Part shown: positions 24,320-32,919 of the stretch, piece after piece
Layout: the number at the start of each line of letters is the position of its first letter
Position numbering within the stretch: the first letter of the stretch is position 1
Source: an uncultured Oscillibacter sp.
GTDB lineage: Bacteria; Bacillota; Clostridia; Oscillospirales; Oscillospiraceae
DNA length: 55,088 nucleotides
Assembly: GCA_947577075.1 (NCBI GenBank)
Contig: CANPTW010000016.1
Span: forward strand, 1 to 55,088
Direction of reading: 5' to 3'
The notes under the pieces: model-generated
Told to the model about the DNA's origin: nothing
Database searches by the model: none
The model's input: the letters and a program-made list of their open reading frames with translations, nothing else
Program-made: the position numbers and the translations under genes

Positions 24320-26608
24320 ATGGACAGAAGAAAGCGAATCAAGGATCGCCTATTCAACAAAGAGTTTTTGACCAAGCAGGAATGGTGGGGGGATGAAGAG
24401 TCCATTCTGGTTTCCGAGGAAATCCGGCGGCTTCCACTGATTGTGCGGAAAGCACTGGCAATTAAGCATGTGGCTGAACACATGCCCATTGAACTCAAGC
24501 CGGATGAGTTGATTGTCGGCATCCCCACTATGGCCTCCGTTGGATTTGGCAAATGCTTTCCCGCGTATGCCCTGCCCGAGGAACTGGAAGAGGGCGCCCG
24601 GTGGGGCTTTACTCCCAAGTCTGTATTTGGCCATCATCTGCTCAACTATGAGACTGTTGTACAGAAAGGGCTTCGCGGTGTCAGAGAACGCGTAATGGAA
24701 AAGCTGGCCGAACTGACCGACGATGAGAAATTTGCAGAGAAGGCAAGCTTCTACCGCTCCGTGCTGATTAGTTTGGACGCACTGCGCATATTGGCACAGC
24801 GGTATACCGACCTTCTGCTGGCTGCGGCCGGGAAGGAGCGGGACGCTTCCCGCCGGGCAGAGCTGCTGCAGATGGCCAACGTGTGTTCCCGTGTTCCGGA
24901 AAATGCGCCGGAAACGCTGCAGGAGGCCGCGCAGGCTGTTTGGTTCGTCTTTATGTTGTGTCACAGCACCATGGAATTTATTCCTGTGGGACGCACAGAC
25001 CAGTACCTTTATCCCTTCTATCGGAAGGACATGGAAGCGGGCCGTATCCGCAAACAGGAGGCAGAAGAAATCATCGCCAGTTTCCTGGCCAAGTTCAGTG
25101 AACGCGTCCACATGAACATGGGCGATTGGGAAATGCATATGCGGGATGAAGACACCCAGTACAACGGCAAAGACCCCAATTTTACGACGACGGCCGGCGC
25201 CTATTCCAATGATGAACGCTATAATTTCGGGACCTCTGCTAATCATTGGCTGTGCAACATGATTCTGGGAGGCGTCACTCCGGATGGCAGAGATGCCGTC
25301 AATGAGCTGTCCTATATCATTTTAGAACAATGGGCCTATCTGGAACTGGTCGCACCGGTGATGTCCGTCCGTCTCAGTAAAAAGACCCCCGAGAGGTTCT
25401 ACCGTCTTTGTGCGGATATTCTCCGCAACGGCGCCAGTGAACCCGCCCTCTATAACGATGAGGTCTTTATCGAAGCGCTGCGCAAGGCAGGCATACCTGA
25501 ACGCGACGCCAACGATTACAGTAACGACGGCTGCTGGGAGGCGCTTATTCCCGGCAGGACAAACTTTGGCTTCTGTATGCTCCAAGTGCTGCAGCTGCTG
25601 GAATATATGCTCCAGGGCGGCATGAGCCTGGTCCGGGGCACGGTGGAGGTTCCGGATATCCCGCCGCTGTCCGCATGGAATACCTTTGATGATTTCTATG
25701 CGTATTTCCTGAAACTTCTGGAAGCAGCGGCGATCAAGGAAATCCGAACCCGCCTGGCGACGATTGCCCATCGGGCCGCCATTGCGCCCTCTCCCCTTCT
25801 GTCCGCATTTATGGACGATTGTGTGGAACGCGGCGAAGAGTACTCCGTGGGCGGGGCGCGGTATCACATGTTCGGCACATACCTGACGGGCTTTGCTAAC
25901 TGCGTGGACTCTTTGGCGGTCATCAAAAAGCTGGTCTTTGACGACGGCCTCTATACGCTGAAACAAATCGCAGAGGCCACACGCGCCAATTTCGAAGGCA
26001 GCGAACAACTGCGCCAATATGCTATGAACCGCGTTCCGAAATTTGGAAACGACAACGGATATGTGGACGGCATTGCAGTTCGCCTGCTGGACGATTTCAC
26101 ATCCATCATCGAGAGGCTGCGAACAACGGAAGCAAAGGGCCTTATTCTTGGGGAAGGCATTGCTACATTTGAGTTCTTTGCCAAGTGGGGTCATGACATT
26201 GGGGCCTCCGCAGACGGCCGGAAATCACAGGAGCCCGTGGCATCAAATTTCTCTCCCGCCCATGGCGCGGACGCAATGGGCCCGACCGCAACAATCCGGT
26301 CAATTACCGCCGCAGACTTACGGGCCTATATGATGGGTGCGCCCTTAGATATGGAGATTAATCCAGAAGATGTAAAGGGCGAGCAAGGACTCAACCGTAT
26401 GGTGGCGCTGATTAAGGGCTTTAAAGAGCATGGCGGGCTGATTCTTACCATTACAGGGACAAACCGCGAAAAGCTGCTGGCCGCACAGCGGGAGCCGGAA
26501 AAATATCGCAATCTGCGGGTACGTATGGGCGGCCTGTCGGCATATTTTGTCACCCTGTCAAAGGAAATGCAGAACAGCATTATCAAACGAACATCGCACT
26601 CACTTTAA
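24320..26608 (+). CDS. Glycyl radical enzyme, C-x-E subclass, substrate unknown
   Basis: The 762-residue enzyme belongs to the PFL/glycerol dehydratase superfamily. The thiyl Cys is Cys405 in SNDGCWEALIPG; the following Glu407 makes the C-x-E motif of dehydratases and C-N/C-C lyases. Pyruvate formate-lyase has paired cysteines instead. The glycyl loop is VRMGGLSAYFVTL with Gly738, 24 residues from the C-terminus; Leu replaces the usual Tyr after this Gly. The start at 24320 follows AAAGGAG; an ATG at 24293 overlaps the activase gene and has no site. The reaction cannot be fixed from sequence. The neighbouring amidohydrolase, AtuA proteins and aldehyde dehydrogenase suggest a product that is or becomes an aldehyde. 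Confidence 0.92.
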   Translation: MDRRKRIKDRLFNKEFLTKQEWWGDEESILVSEEIRRLPLIVRKALAIKHVAEHMPIELKPDELIVGIPTMASVGFGKCFPAYALPEELEEGARWGFTPKSVFGHHLLNYETVVQKGLRGVRERVMEKLAELTDDEKFAEKASFYRSVLISLDALRILAQRYTDLLLAAAGKERDASRRAELLQMANVCSRVPENAPETLQEAAQAVWFVFMLCHSTMEFIPVGRTDQYLYPFYRKDMEAGRIRKQEAEEIIASFLAKFSERVHMNMGDWEMHMRDEDTQYNGKDPNFTTTAGAYSNDERYNFGTSANHWLCNMILGGVTPDGRDAVNELSYIILEQWAYLELVAPVMSVRLSKKTPERFYRLCADILRNGASEPALYNDEVFIEALRKAGIPERDANDYSNDGCWEALIPGRTNFGFCMLQVLQLLEYMLQGGMSLVRGTVEVPDIPPLSAWNTFDDFYAYFLKLLEAAAIKEIRTRLATIAHRAAIAPSPLLSAFMDDCVERGEEYSVGGARYHMFGTYLTGFANCVDSLAVIKKLVFDDGLYTLKQIAEATRANFEGSEQLRQYAMNRVPKFGNDNGYVDGIAVRLLDDFTSIIERLRTTEAKGLILGEGIATFEFFAKWGHDIGASADGRKSQEPVASNFSPAHGADAMGPTATIRSITAADLRAYMMGAPLDMEINPEDVKGEQGLNRMVALIKGFKEHGGLILTITGTNREKLLAAQREPEKYRNLRVRMGGLSAYFVTLSKEMQNSIIKRTSHSL

Positions 26609-26628
26609 TACCGGAGGGCTTCTGCTGG

Positions 26629-27780
26629 ATGGAATACGATTATGTAATCAAAAATGGCCGGGTGATTGATCCGGCAGCCGGGATAGACGGCATTGCCGAT
26701 ATATACGTATACAACAACCGAATTGTGAACCCGCCGGTAAACGGCTGTGGGGAATCAGGCGCCGTGATCGATGCTTCCGGTTGTTTGGTCCTGCCAGGTC
26801 TGATCGATTTTCACACGCACCTTGCCTATCAGCTCAGTGACTTTGGCTTAAACCCGGATCTCTATACTCTTCCAAACGGGATTACCGCCGCAGTAGACGC
26901 CGGTTCCGGCGGAACGGCGAACTTTGAAGGTATGTATCAAAATGTGTTCTCAAAGGCAATGATTACGATTCGTTGTTTTTTGAATGTCGCCGCAACCGGG
27001 ATCATCACGGAGCGATACCCGGAAAATCTGGACCCTGCCCGTTTTGACGAAAAGAAAATGGAGCTGCTTTTCGACCGATACCGGGATGTGCTGCTGGGCT
27101 TCAAGGTCCGCGCCGGGCGCAGCACCTCAGGTGATCTGAACCTGGAGCCTTTAAAGCGGGCGGTGGAATTGGGGGAGAAATTTAACTGCCGCGTCTGCCT
27201 TCACGCGACCAATCTGGATGCCGGTTATGACGAAATTTTCCGCATGATGCGGAAAGGAGACATAGTATGCCATATTTTCCAGGGGGATAACCGCCATAAT
27301 ATTCTGAATGAGAAAAACCAGGTGGCTGATTTCGTCCATGCCGGGCGGGAGAGAGGGATTTTGCTGGACTGTGCCTGCGGCCGCGTCAATTACAGCAACC
27401 GCATCATGCGTGCAGCCTTTGCCGAGAAATTCTGGCCCGATATTATCAGTACGGACATTATTGGCTTTAGTATCTATGGGCCAAAGATACATTCCCTCCT
27501 TTCCGTCATGTCACAGTACTACGGCATGGGAATGCCTCTGCCCGATTTGGTCCGCGCAGTCACCGCCGCCCCCGCAGAGGTCATGAATCTTCAGGGCAGA
27601 ATCGGCACATTGCGCCCAGGAGCCAATGCGGATATATTTGTGACCAGGATTCAAAAAAACCCTTTGGATATTGTAGATAAATTCGGTGAAACCGTGCATC
27701 TGGAGGAAACCTTCGTGCCAATGCTGACACTCAAGGAAGGAAGGCCGGCCTATCGGAATATTCTTTTTGACCCCTATTAA
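26629..27780 (+). CDS. Dihydroorotase-like amidohydrolase/deacetylase family enzyme
   Basis: The 383-residue metallohydrolase has the amidohydrolase N-terminal MEYDYVIKNGRVIDPAAGID beta-domain and the metal motif LIDFHTHLAY. A candidate carboxylated Lys lies in LLGFKVRAG, with a later His in CLHATNL, another in CHIFQGDNRHN, and a catalytic Asp candidate in SIISTDIIGF-like sequence. It matches the cog3964-type family annotated as dihydroorotase or deacetylase, whose members hydrolyse ester or amide bonds of small acids. It is not a pyrimidine-pathway dihydroorotase by context. It starts 20 bp after the glycyl radical enzyme gene. Confidence 0.88.
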   Translation: MEYDYVIKNGRVIDPAAGIDGIADIYVYNNRIVNPPVNGCGESGAVIDASGCLVLPGLIDFHTHLAYQLSDFGLNPDLYTLPNGITAAVDAGSGGTANFEGMYQNVFSKAMITIRCFLNVAATGIITERYPENLDPARFDEKKMELLFDRYRDVLLGFKVRAGRSTSGDLNLEPLKRAVELGEKFNCRVCLHATNLDAGYDEIFRMMRKGDIVCHIFQGDNRHNILNEKNQVADFVHAGRERGILLDCACGRVNYSNRIMRAAFAEKFWPDIISTDIIGFSIYGPKIHSLLSVMSQYYGMGMPLPDLVRAVTAAPAEVMNLQGRIGTLRPGANADIFVTRIQKNPLDIVDKFGETVHLEETFVPMLTLKEGRPAYRNILFDPY

Positions 27781-27890
27781 TCGGGCAATTATCCTAAATT
27801 TCAGGACAGCATTTAATCTATCGGCCCTGCCCCATTCCGTGCATAATGGAAGCATCCGATACCCACATTTCATATGAAAAGAGTGTAAGT

Positions 27891-29249
27891 ATGAAAAAAG
27901 TTAGAATTGCCAACGGAGCCGGATATGCCGGTGATCGTTTGGATGCCGGGGAAATCCTGATTCGAAATGGAAACATTGATTACCTGACTTTCGAGTGTCT
28001 TGCGGAGCGGACGATTGGCCTTTGCCAGCGGGATAAGATGCACGATCCCAATCTGGGTTACAGCAGGCTCAGTGAAGAGCGGCTGCGCCGTACGCTTGGA
28101 CCGGCTAAGGAATATGGCGTAAAAATCATTTCCAACCTGGGTGCCGCAAACCCCGCCGCCGCCATCAAGCTCATTCAGCGGATCTGCGATGAACAAGGTA
28201 TCCAAGGGCTGAAGCTGGCTGCCGTCATTGGGGATAACGTCTTTGACCACGTTGCGGATTATTACGACTACGATGTTCTGGAGTTCCCCGGTAAGCTTGG
28301 CGATATCCGCGACAAGCTTATCTCCGGCAATGCTTACTGCGGCGCGGAAGGCATTGTAGAGGCGCTGAAAAATGGTGCGGATGTGGTAATTACGGGCCGT
28401 GTGGCCGACCCCGCCCTGGCGCTGGCCCCTCTCCGCTATGAGTTCGGCTGGACATTGGAAAAGAACCCCCATCAGTTCGGGCAAGGTATTCTGGCTGGAC
28501 ACCTGCTTGAGTGCGGGCCTCAGAGCACCGGCGGAACCTATGCCGACCCCCCCTATAAAAAAGCCCTTGACCTCGCCCATATGGGCTTCCCCATTGTAGA
28601 ATTTGAGGAGAGCGGCGACTTTATCATCACCAAACCCAAGGGGACCGGCGGCGAGGTGACGCCTGATACCGTCAAGGAGCAGCTGCTCTATGAGATCCAC
28701 GATCCTACCGCATACATGACTCCGGATGCAATAGCCGACTTCAGCCACGCGACGCTCAAACAGGTCGGTCAAGACCAGGTTTTGGTCGTTGGCGCTACCA
28801 GTCATGGCAGGCCGGAAAAATTGAAAGTAAATCTGTGCTACAAGGACTCCTTTACTTGCGAGGGCGGCGTTACATACGGCGGCTCCAGTTCTCTGCAGCG
28901 TGCTCAAATTGCCGGGGAGATGGTGAAGGAACGCATTAAAATCATGGGGATTGACGCCGACGAAGTCCGCGTGGATTACATCGGCTTCAACTCTTTGTAT
29001 AAAGATAAAATCTCCCGCATGATTTGCGGCGAAAACATGGTGTTCCCTGAGATTCGCCTGCGTGTGGCCATCCGTGTGAAAGACTATGCCGCAGCGGTAA
29101 AGTTCCGTGACGAGTTTGACTCCCTGTACGGCAGCGGCCCCTTCGCCTGCGGCGGCGTCACGATGGCGATCAGTGAAATCATCAACGTATGCTCCGTATT
29201 TGTTGACCGGTCCATTATCAACGTCGAAGTGAAGTATTGGGAGGCCTGA
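27891..29249 (+). CDS. AtuA-family protein (acyclic terpene utilisation AtuA-like)
   Basis: The 452-residue protein has the AtuA (DUF1446) layout: MKKVRIANGAGYAGDRLDAG at the N-terminus, YLTFECLAERTIGL, IISNLGAANPAAAI, DVVITGRVADPALAL and a THGTGG-like GPQSTGGTYADPP loop. AtuA is required for citronellol/geraniol catabolism in Pseudomonas, but its reaction is not established. The ATG at 27891 was chosen because the family N-terminus begins there; it has only a weak ribosome site, and an in-frame ATG exists at 27846. The gap of 110 bp upstream is the largest inside the operon. Confidence 0.88.
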   Translation: MKKVRIANGAGYAGDRLDAGEILIRNGNIDYLTFECLAERTIGLCQRDKMHDPNLGYSRLSEERLRRTLGPAKEYGVKIISNLGAANPAAAIKLIQRICDEQGIQGLKLAAVIGDNVFDHVADYYDYDVLEFPGKLGDIRDKLISGNAYCGAEGIVEALKNGADVVITGRVADPALALAPLRYEFGWTLEKNPHQFGQGILAGHLLECGPQSTGGTYADPPYKKALDLAHMGFPIVEFEESGDFIITKPKGTGGEVTPDTVKEQLLYEIHDPTAYMTPDAIADFSHATLKQVGQDQVLVVGATSHGRPEKLKVNLCYKDSFTCEGGVTYGGSSSLQRAQIAGEMVKERIKIMGIDADEVRVDYIGFNSLYKDKISRMICGENMVFPEIRLRVAIRVKDYAAAVKFRDEFDSLYGSGPFACGGVTMAISEIINVCSVFVDRSIINVEVKYWEA

Positions 29250-29252
29250 TTT

Positions 29253-29558
29253 ATGAAACTTAGGGAAATCGCGCATTCTCGCGGGGGAGACAAGGGAGAT
29301 ATTTCCAATCTCTCACTCATCCCTTACAACGAGGCAGACTATGAAAAATTGAAAGAAAAAGTGACGGCAGAACTGGTAAAGGACCATTTTTCCGAGCTCT
29401 GCCATGGCAATGTCACCCGTTATGAAGTCCCCGGCATCTGCGCGCTGAACTTTGTGTTGGACAAAGCCTTGGGGGGCGGCGTGCTGAAAAGCCTGGCACA
29501 GGACAAGCACGGCAAAACTTACAGTGCGGCTTTGTTAGAGATGGACATTGACTGGTAA
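29253..29558 (+). CDS. Small AtuA-related partner domain protein
   Basis: The 101-residue protein starts three bases after the AtuA gene. It reads LREIAHSRGGDKGDISNLSL, then HGNVTRYEVPGICALNFVLD and ALGGGV, matching the C-terminal domain that is fused to AtuA in many long homologues. Here the two halves are separate genes and should assemble into one complex. Function is unknown beyond that association. Confidence 0.88.
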   Translation: MKLREIAHSRGGDKGDISNLSLIPYNEADYEKLKEKVTAELVKDHFSELCHGNVTRYEVPGICALNFVLDKALGGGVLKSLAQDKHGKTYSAALLEMDIDW

Positions 29559-29573
29559 AAGGGAGGGGATGAA

Positions 29574-31019
29574 ATGACAATCAAGCTGAACTGCCTGGAC
29601 TTAACGGAAGATCGGGAGATGATTCCTGTTTTGAACCCGGCCACCGGCGCGGAGATCGGCTCCATTCCCAATATGACGGAGCGGGATATTGATGCGGCAG
29701 TGGCGGCCGCAAAATATGCATTTCATGAATGGGCCGGACGCTCTCAACTGGACAGGAGCCGAATCCTGGAACAGTTTATTTGCTGCGTGGAGCAAGAAAA
29801 GGACGATCTGGCTTGGCTGCTCAGCGATGAGACCGGGAAGCCTTTAGGGGAGGCGCACAGCGAATTGAGCGCCTGCCTGCTGATTACCAAGGCCTATTGT
29901 GAGCGGGCAAACCACATGTATGGAAACTGCCTCCCCTGCGGCAATGAGGTACTGGGAAACCGCAACGACGTCGTATTTACCCGCAGGGAACCCATCGGCG
30001 TTTTCGGCTGCATCATCCCTTTCAATTTCCCCATTGCCATGTTTGCCCACAAATTGATTCCGGCAATTATAACCGGCAATACGGCTGTAATCAAGCCCCC
30101 TACGGATTGCCCCCTGACGCTTCTGCGTCTAACGGACTGTCTTTACAAGGCAGGCGTGCCGGAACAAGCAGTGCGGGCAGTTGTGGGCCGCGGCTCCGGG
30201 GCGGCCGGCGGCTATCTGGCAGCCCACCCGGGCCTCAATGCCTTGTCCATGACAGGCAGTGAACGCACGGGCCTGTCTATTTATCAGAAGGCGGCTGCAA
30301 ATCTGACCCGGGTATTTCTGGAACTGGGGGCGAACGACGCCTTTATCGTGATGGAAGACGCCGATTTGGACCTTGCCGTGAGAGAAGCGATGATGAGCCG
30401 GCTGCTGTATGCCGGGCAGGTATGCTGTGGCAGCAAGCGCTTCCTGGTCCACGAAAACTGCATGGAGGCTTTTGTGGATAAGCTGATTGCGGCATTGCGG
30501 CAGGTGAACATGGGCGATCCCAAGGCGCCCGACACCACCATGGGCTGCCTTATCAGCGAGAAAGCTGCACGGGAAGTGGAAGCGCAGGTGGCCCACACCG
30601 TGGAACAGGGCGCGGTTTGTGCCTTTGGCGGGCATCGCAACGGCGCATTCTACGAGCCCACCGTTCTGACCCAGGTTACTCCGGAGATGGATGTCGCAAA
30701 CGATCTGGAAATCTTCGGGCCCGTGTTCTCCGTCATTTCCGTCGGGTCCGCCGGAGAGGCCGTGCAGATAGCCAATCAGAGCCGCTATGGACTTAGCGGC
30801 GCAGTGTTCAGCGAGAATGGTAAACTGGCGCTGTCCATTGCAGAGCGGCTGGAAACCGCCACGGTAGTCATAAACGGCGGCACAGACTACCGCCCCCCTG
30901 AACTCGCTTTTGGAGGCTGCAAAAAAAGCGGCATTGGACGGGAAGGCGTTTCCAGAACTTTGGACGAAATGACGCAAGAGAAGAACTATGTTCTGAAAAA
31001 TGTCTTTGGCAAGCTGTGA
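29574..31019 (+). CDS. Aldehyde dehydrogenase (NAD(P)-dependent, non-acylating type)
   Basis: The 481-residue enzyme oxidises an aldehyde to an acid. The general base is Glu250 (FLELGANDAFIV) and the nucleophile Cys284 (AGQVCCGSKRF), 34 residues apart as in classic ALDHs; a second Cys follows at 285. The substrate-binding VFGCIIPFNFPIAMF segment matches the conserved PWNFP region, with Phe replacing Trp, and EIFGPVFSV is the usual C-terminal motif. It ends the catabolic operon, so it probably removes the aldehyde generated by the pathway. The substrate is unknown. Confidence 0.93.
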   Translation: MTIKLNCLDLTEDREMIPVLNPATGAEIGSIPNMTERDIDAAVAAAKYAFHEWAGRSQLDRSRILEQFICCVEQEKDDLAWLLSDETGKPLGEAHSELSACLLITKAYCERANHMYGNCLPCGNEVLGNRNDVVFTRREPIGVFGCIIPFNFPIAMFAHKLIPAIITGNTAVIKPPTDCPLTLLRLTDCLYKAGVPEQAVRAVVGRGSGAAGGYLAAHPGLNALSMTGSERTGLSIYQKAAANLTRVFLELGANDAFIVMEDADLDLAVREAMMSRLLYAGQVCCGSKRFLVHENCMEAFVDKLIAALRQVNMGDPKAPDTTMGCLISEKAAREVEAQVAHTVEQGAVCAFGGHRNGAFYEPTVLTQVTPEMDVANDLEIFGPVFSVISVGSAGEAVQIANQSRYGLSGAVFSENGKLALSIAERLETATVVINGGTDYRPPELAFGGCKKSGIGREGVSRTLDEMTQEKNYVLKNVFGKL

Positions 31020-31036
31020 CCGGAGTCTGTCTGAAC

Positions 31037-31075
31037 ATTGGCGGAATGCCCAACGGCGAGAGATTTTCCGCCAAT
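31037..31075 (+). terminator. Inverted repeat after the catabolic operon
   Basis: ATTGGCGGAA/TTCCGCCAAT (31037-31046 with 31066-31075) lies 17 bp after the aldehyde dehydrogenase stop, with a T run only about ten bases later. It may terminate the operon or protect the mRNA 3' end. The rest of the gap to 31477 has several GC-rich hairpins and no gene I can support. Confidence 0.45.
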
Positions 31076-31427
31076 CAAGGCAATTTTTCCAGGCGGGCCG
31101 CCGCCCGGCAAGAAAATTTAACGCAGGGCCGCGGAAAAAGGTCCGCTGTCTGCGCGTTTTGTTGTTTATCAAACAAGGCCCAATTGCGCAAGCCGCTGCA
31201 TAAATCCTGATTGTTTCAAGTTTCGCGACAAACGAGATACAGGCACGCGCCTTGCCTTTTCGCGCGGGGTTTTTACTTTGATACGTGCAATCCCTCTAAA
31301 AAGTGAAACGATCGGAAGGTGTTGAAAAAGCTGGGGACATAAAATAACGGGCCGGGGACGACAAAACAGCGATTTTAGAAATTCTTCGGTCTTGAACTCC
31401 CAGCCCCTGTAAAAAGGGGAAAACACG

Positions 31428-31475
31428 CCTCCCCTGGAGCCGGCCGAGCAAGCCGACAGCTCCAGGGGAGGTTTT
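31428..31475 (+). terminator. Strong hairpin before the tag promoter
   Basis: A perfect 13-bp stem CCTCCCCTGGAGC/GCTCCAGGGGAGG (31428-31440 with 31459-31471) is followed by TTTT. It lies immediately upstream of the next promoter and insulates it; the T run on the minus side (TTTT) suggests it may work both ways. Confidence 0.7.
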
Positions 31476-31477
31476 CC

Positions 31478-31506
31478 TTGCACCTCTGCCGGATATTTCG
31501 TATAAT
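31478..31506 (+). promoter_or_regulatory. Promoter of the DNA glycosylase gene
   Basis: TTGCAC (31478-31483) and TATAAT (31501-31506) are 17 bp apart, 25 bp before the ATG. Confidence 0.75.
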
Positions 31507-31531
31507 GGCCTCAGAAAGCGAGGGACTGCAT

Positions 31532-32113
31532 ATGGAATTGCGGCGCTGCCACTGGGCCGATCCGGCCTCTGAACTCTATACGGCCTATCACGACCAGGAG
31601 TGGGGGAGGCCGGAGCATGACGACCGGAAGCTCTTCGAAATGCTGATTCTGGAGGGCTTCCAGGCGGGTCTGTCCTGGATTACAATCCTGAAAAAGCGGG
31701 AGGCGTTCCGGCGGGCCTTCGACGGTTTCGATCCCGCGATTGTCGCGGAGTACGGCCCGGAGAAGCTGGAGACGCTGATGGCGGACCCCGGCATTGTGCG
31801 GAACCGCCGCAAGATTCAAGCGGCGGTCCAGAACGCGAGGGCTTTTCTGGACATCCAGAAGGAGTTTGGGTCCTTCGACCGCTACCTCTGGGGCTTCACG
31901 GACGGGCAGGTCATTCTGAACACAGACGACGAGGTCCGGGCCAGTACCGAGTTGTCCGACCGGGTTTCCAAGGACTTGAAACGCCGGGGGATGAACTTCG
32001 TGGGCTCCGTCATCATCTATTCGTTTTTGCAGGCGGTGGGCGTGGTTAACGACCACGAGACGGGATGCTGGTGTTATCCCAAGCAGAATCAGGAAGAGGG
32101 ACCGCCGGACTGA
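31532..32113 (+). CDS. tag: DNA-3-methyladenine glycosylase I
   Basis: The 193-residue base-excision repair enzyme removes 3-methyladenine from DNA. It has the Tag N-terminus RRCHWADPASELYTAYHDQE (including the Cys/His zinc ligands), EWGRPEHDDRKLFEMLILEG, the GLSWITILKKREAFRRAFDG block, and the C-terminal HETGCWCY, which holds the other zinc ligands. The start at 31532 follows GAGGGA and the family N-terminus. It is a single-gene unit with its own promoter. Confidence 0.95.
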   Translation: MELRRCHWADPASELYTAYHDQEWGRPEHDDRKLFEMLILEGFQAGLSWITILKKREAFRRAFDGFDPAIVAEYGPEKLETLMADPGIVRNRRKIQAAVQNARAFLDIQKEFGSFDRYLWGFTDGQVILNTDDEVRASTELSDRVSKDLKRRGMNFVGSVIIYSFLQAVGVVNDHETGCWCYPKQNQEEGPPD

Positions 32114-32229
32114 AGGAAGGCGGAACCGTTGGATACACGCCCATCGTCATAGCCATTCCCGGGTTGGTGCATCGCGCAGGGTGTGGCTGCGCTGCCCCCA
32201 AAGCCCGGTGTCTGGCGGAATATGCGGCC

Positions 32230-32550
32230 CCGGCATGCCCGTCCGGCCGTCCGGGAGGCCCTGGAGCCGCTCGCATCCGCCGGCCCGGTTCTGGCTTTCC
32301 TTTTTCCGTACAGGGAAACTGGCGGGACCGGCAATCAGGACGGGGGGACAACGGGCGGCGATTTCACGGCTCTGGTTGAAGTCCTCTGCCAGTTTCCGGG
32401 CTTAGGAGTCCAGGAGACGGGTCGTTTTTTCGTGGTACATCGGGGGCCACACAGACCTTCTGCGCCTCAGCAACAGCGGCGGCCTTGTCTGCCTCCTGGC
32501 GGCAAGATGCGCCGCCGGATTTATAGGCACAGCAGCTGTTCATTTCCTTG
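32230..32550 (-). pseudogene. Frameshifted remnant of a conjugative-element protein
   Basis: Pieces in different frames on the minus strand read AKEMNSCCAYKSGGASCRQE, then DKAAAVAEAQKV, then MYHEKTTRLLDS followed by a stop, then after a frame change ARKLAEDFNQSREIAARCP and VLIAGPASFPVRKKESQNRA. Together they resemble a protein of unknown function common in Clostridia conjugative elements (YHEK...LLD...CPSVLI.G..NFPV.KKEKQN). The rest is lost. From 32551 to 32815 I see no gene. It indicates an earlier mobile element at this spot. Confidence 0.55.
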
Positions 32551-32815
32551 GCCCGGCGGGGTGAGGGCTTTGTCAATGGGATCGTAAGCAGGCATACACC
32601 CGGCTCTTTTTCGAAGCTCTGCGGGAAAGCTCCAGCAAGGGTATCACAAAGCGATCTGTACAGCTATTCTCTATTTTTAACGAATTTGAGGCGTAATTTT
32701 TGTTGGAAGCATTAAAGTGCCTTTTGGGGCGCAAAAAGTGGGGTTTACACCTCTCCAGCCGCTCTGAAACCCTGAAAATATCCATTTCGCGGGATTTTGA
32801 AATCCCAAAAAACAA

Positions 32816-32876
32816 AAAGGTGAAACAATTGGGACTCTAAGCGTTCAGCCTAGAATATCCGGATTGTTTCACCTTT
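32816..32876 (-). terminator. Terminator of the tRNA gene whose 3' end survives here
   Basis: A perfect 14-bp stem AAAGGTGAAACAAT/ATTGTTTCACCTTT (32816-32829 with 32863-32876), with further pairing in the loop (GGA/TCC and TCTA/TAGA), is followed on the minus strand by TTTTGTTTTTT. It begins right after the tRNA CCA at 32878, as expected for a host tRNA transcription unit. Confidence 0.75.
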
Positions 32877-32877
32877 A

Positions 32878-32900
32878 TGGCAGCGGGTGAAGGATTCGAA
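32878..32900 (-). other. tRNA 3'-end fragment: attachment-site core of the integrated element
   Basis: On the minus strand the 23 bases from 32900 to 32878 read as T-loop TTCGAAT, T-stem CCTTC, acceptor strand ACCCGCT, discriminator G and CCA. The bases before them do not complete a T-stem, so this is only the 3' part of a tRNA. The intact tRNA should lie at the other end of the element, beyond the truncated integrase and so outside this window or displaced. Everything left of it is older chromosome. Confidence 0.72.
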
Positions 32901-32919
32901 TTGCTAATTATATGTAAAT

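Noticed and set aside
27870..29276. 468-codon minus-strand frame opposite the AtuA gene
   Set aside because: Antisense shadow; the plus frame matches AtuA and is in a collinear operon.
32573..32815. 80-codon minus-strand frame before the tRNA terminator
   Set aside because: No ribosome site, odd composition, and it would start inside the tRNA terminator region.
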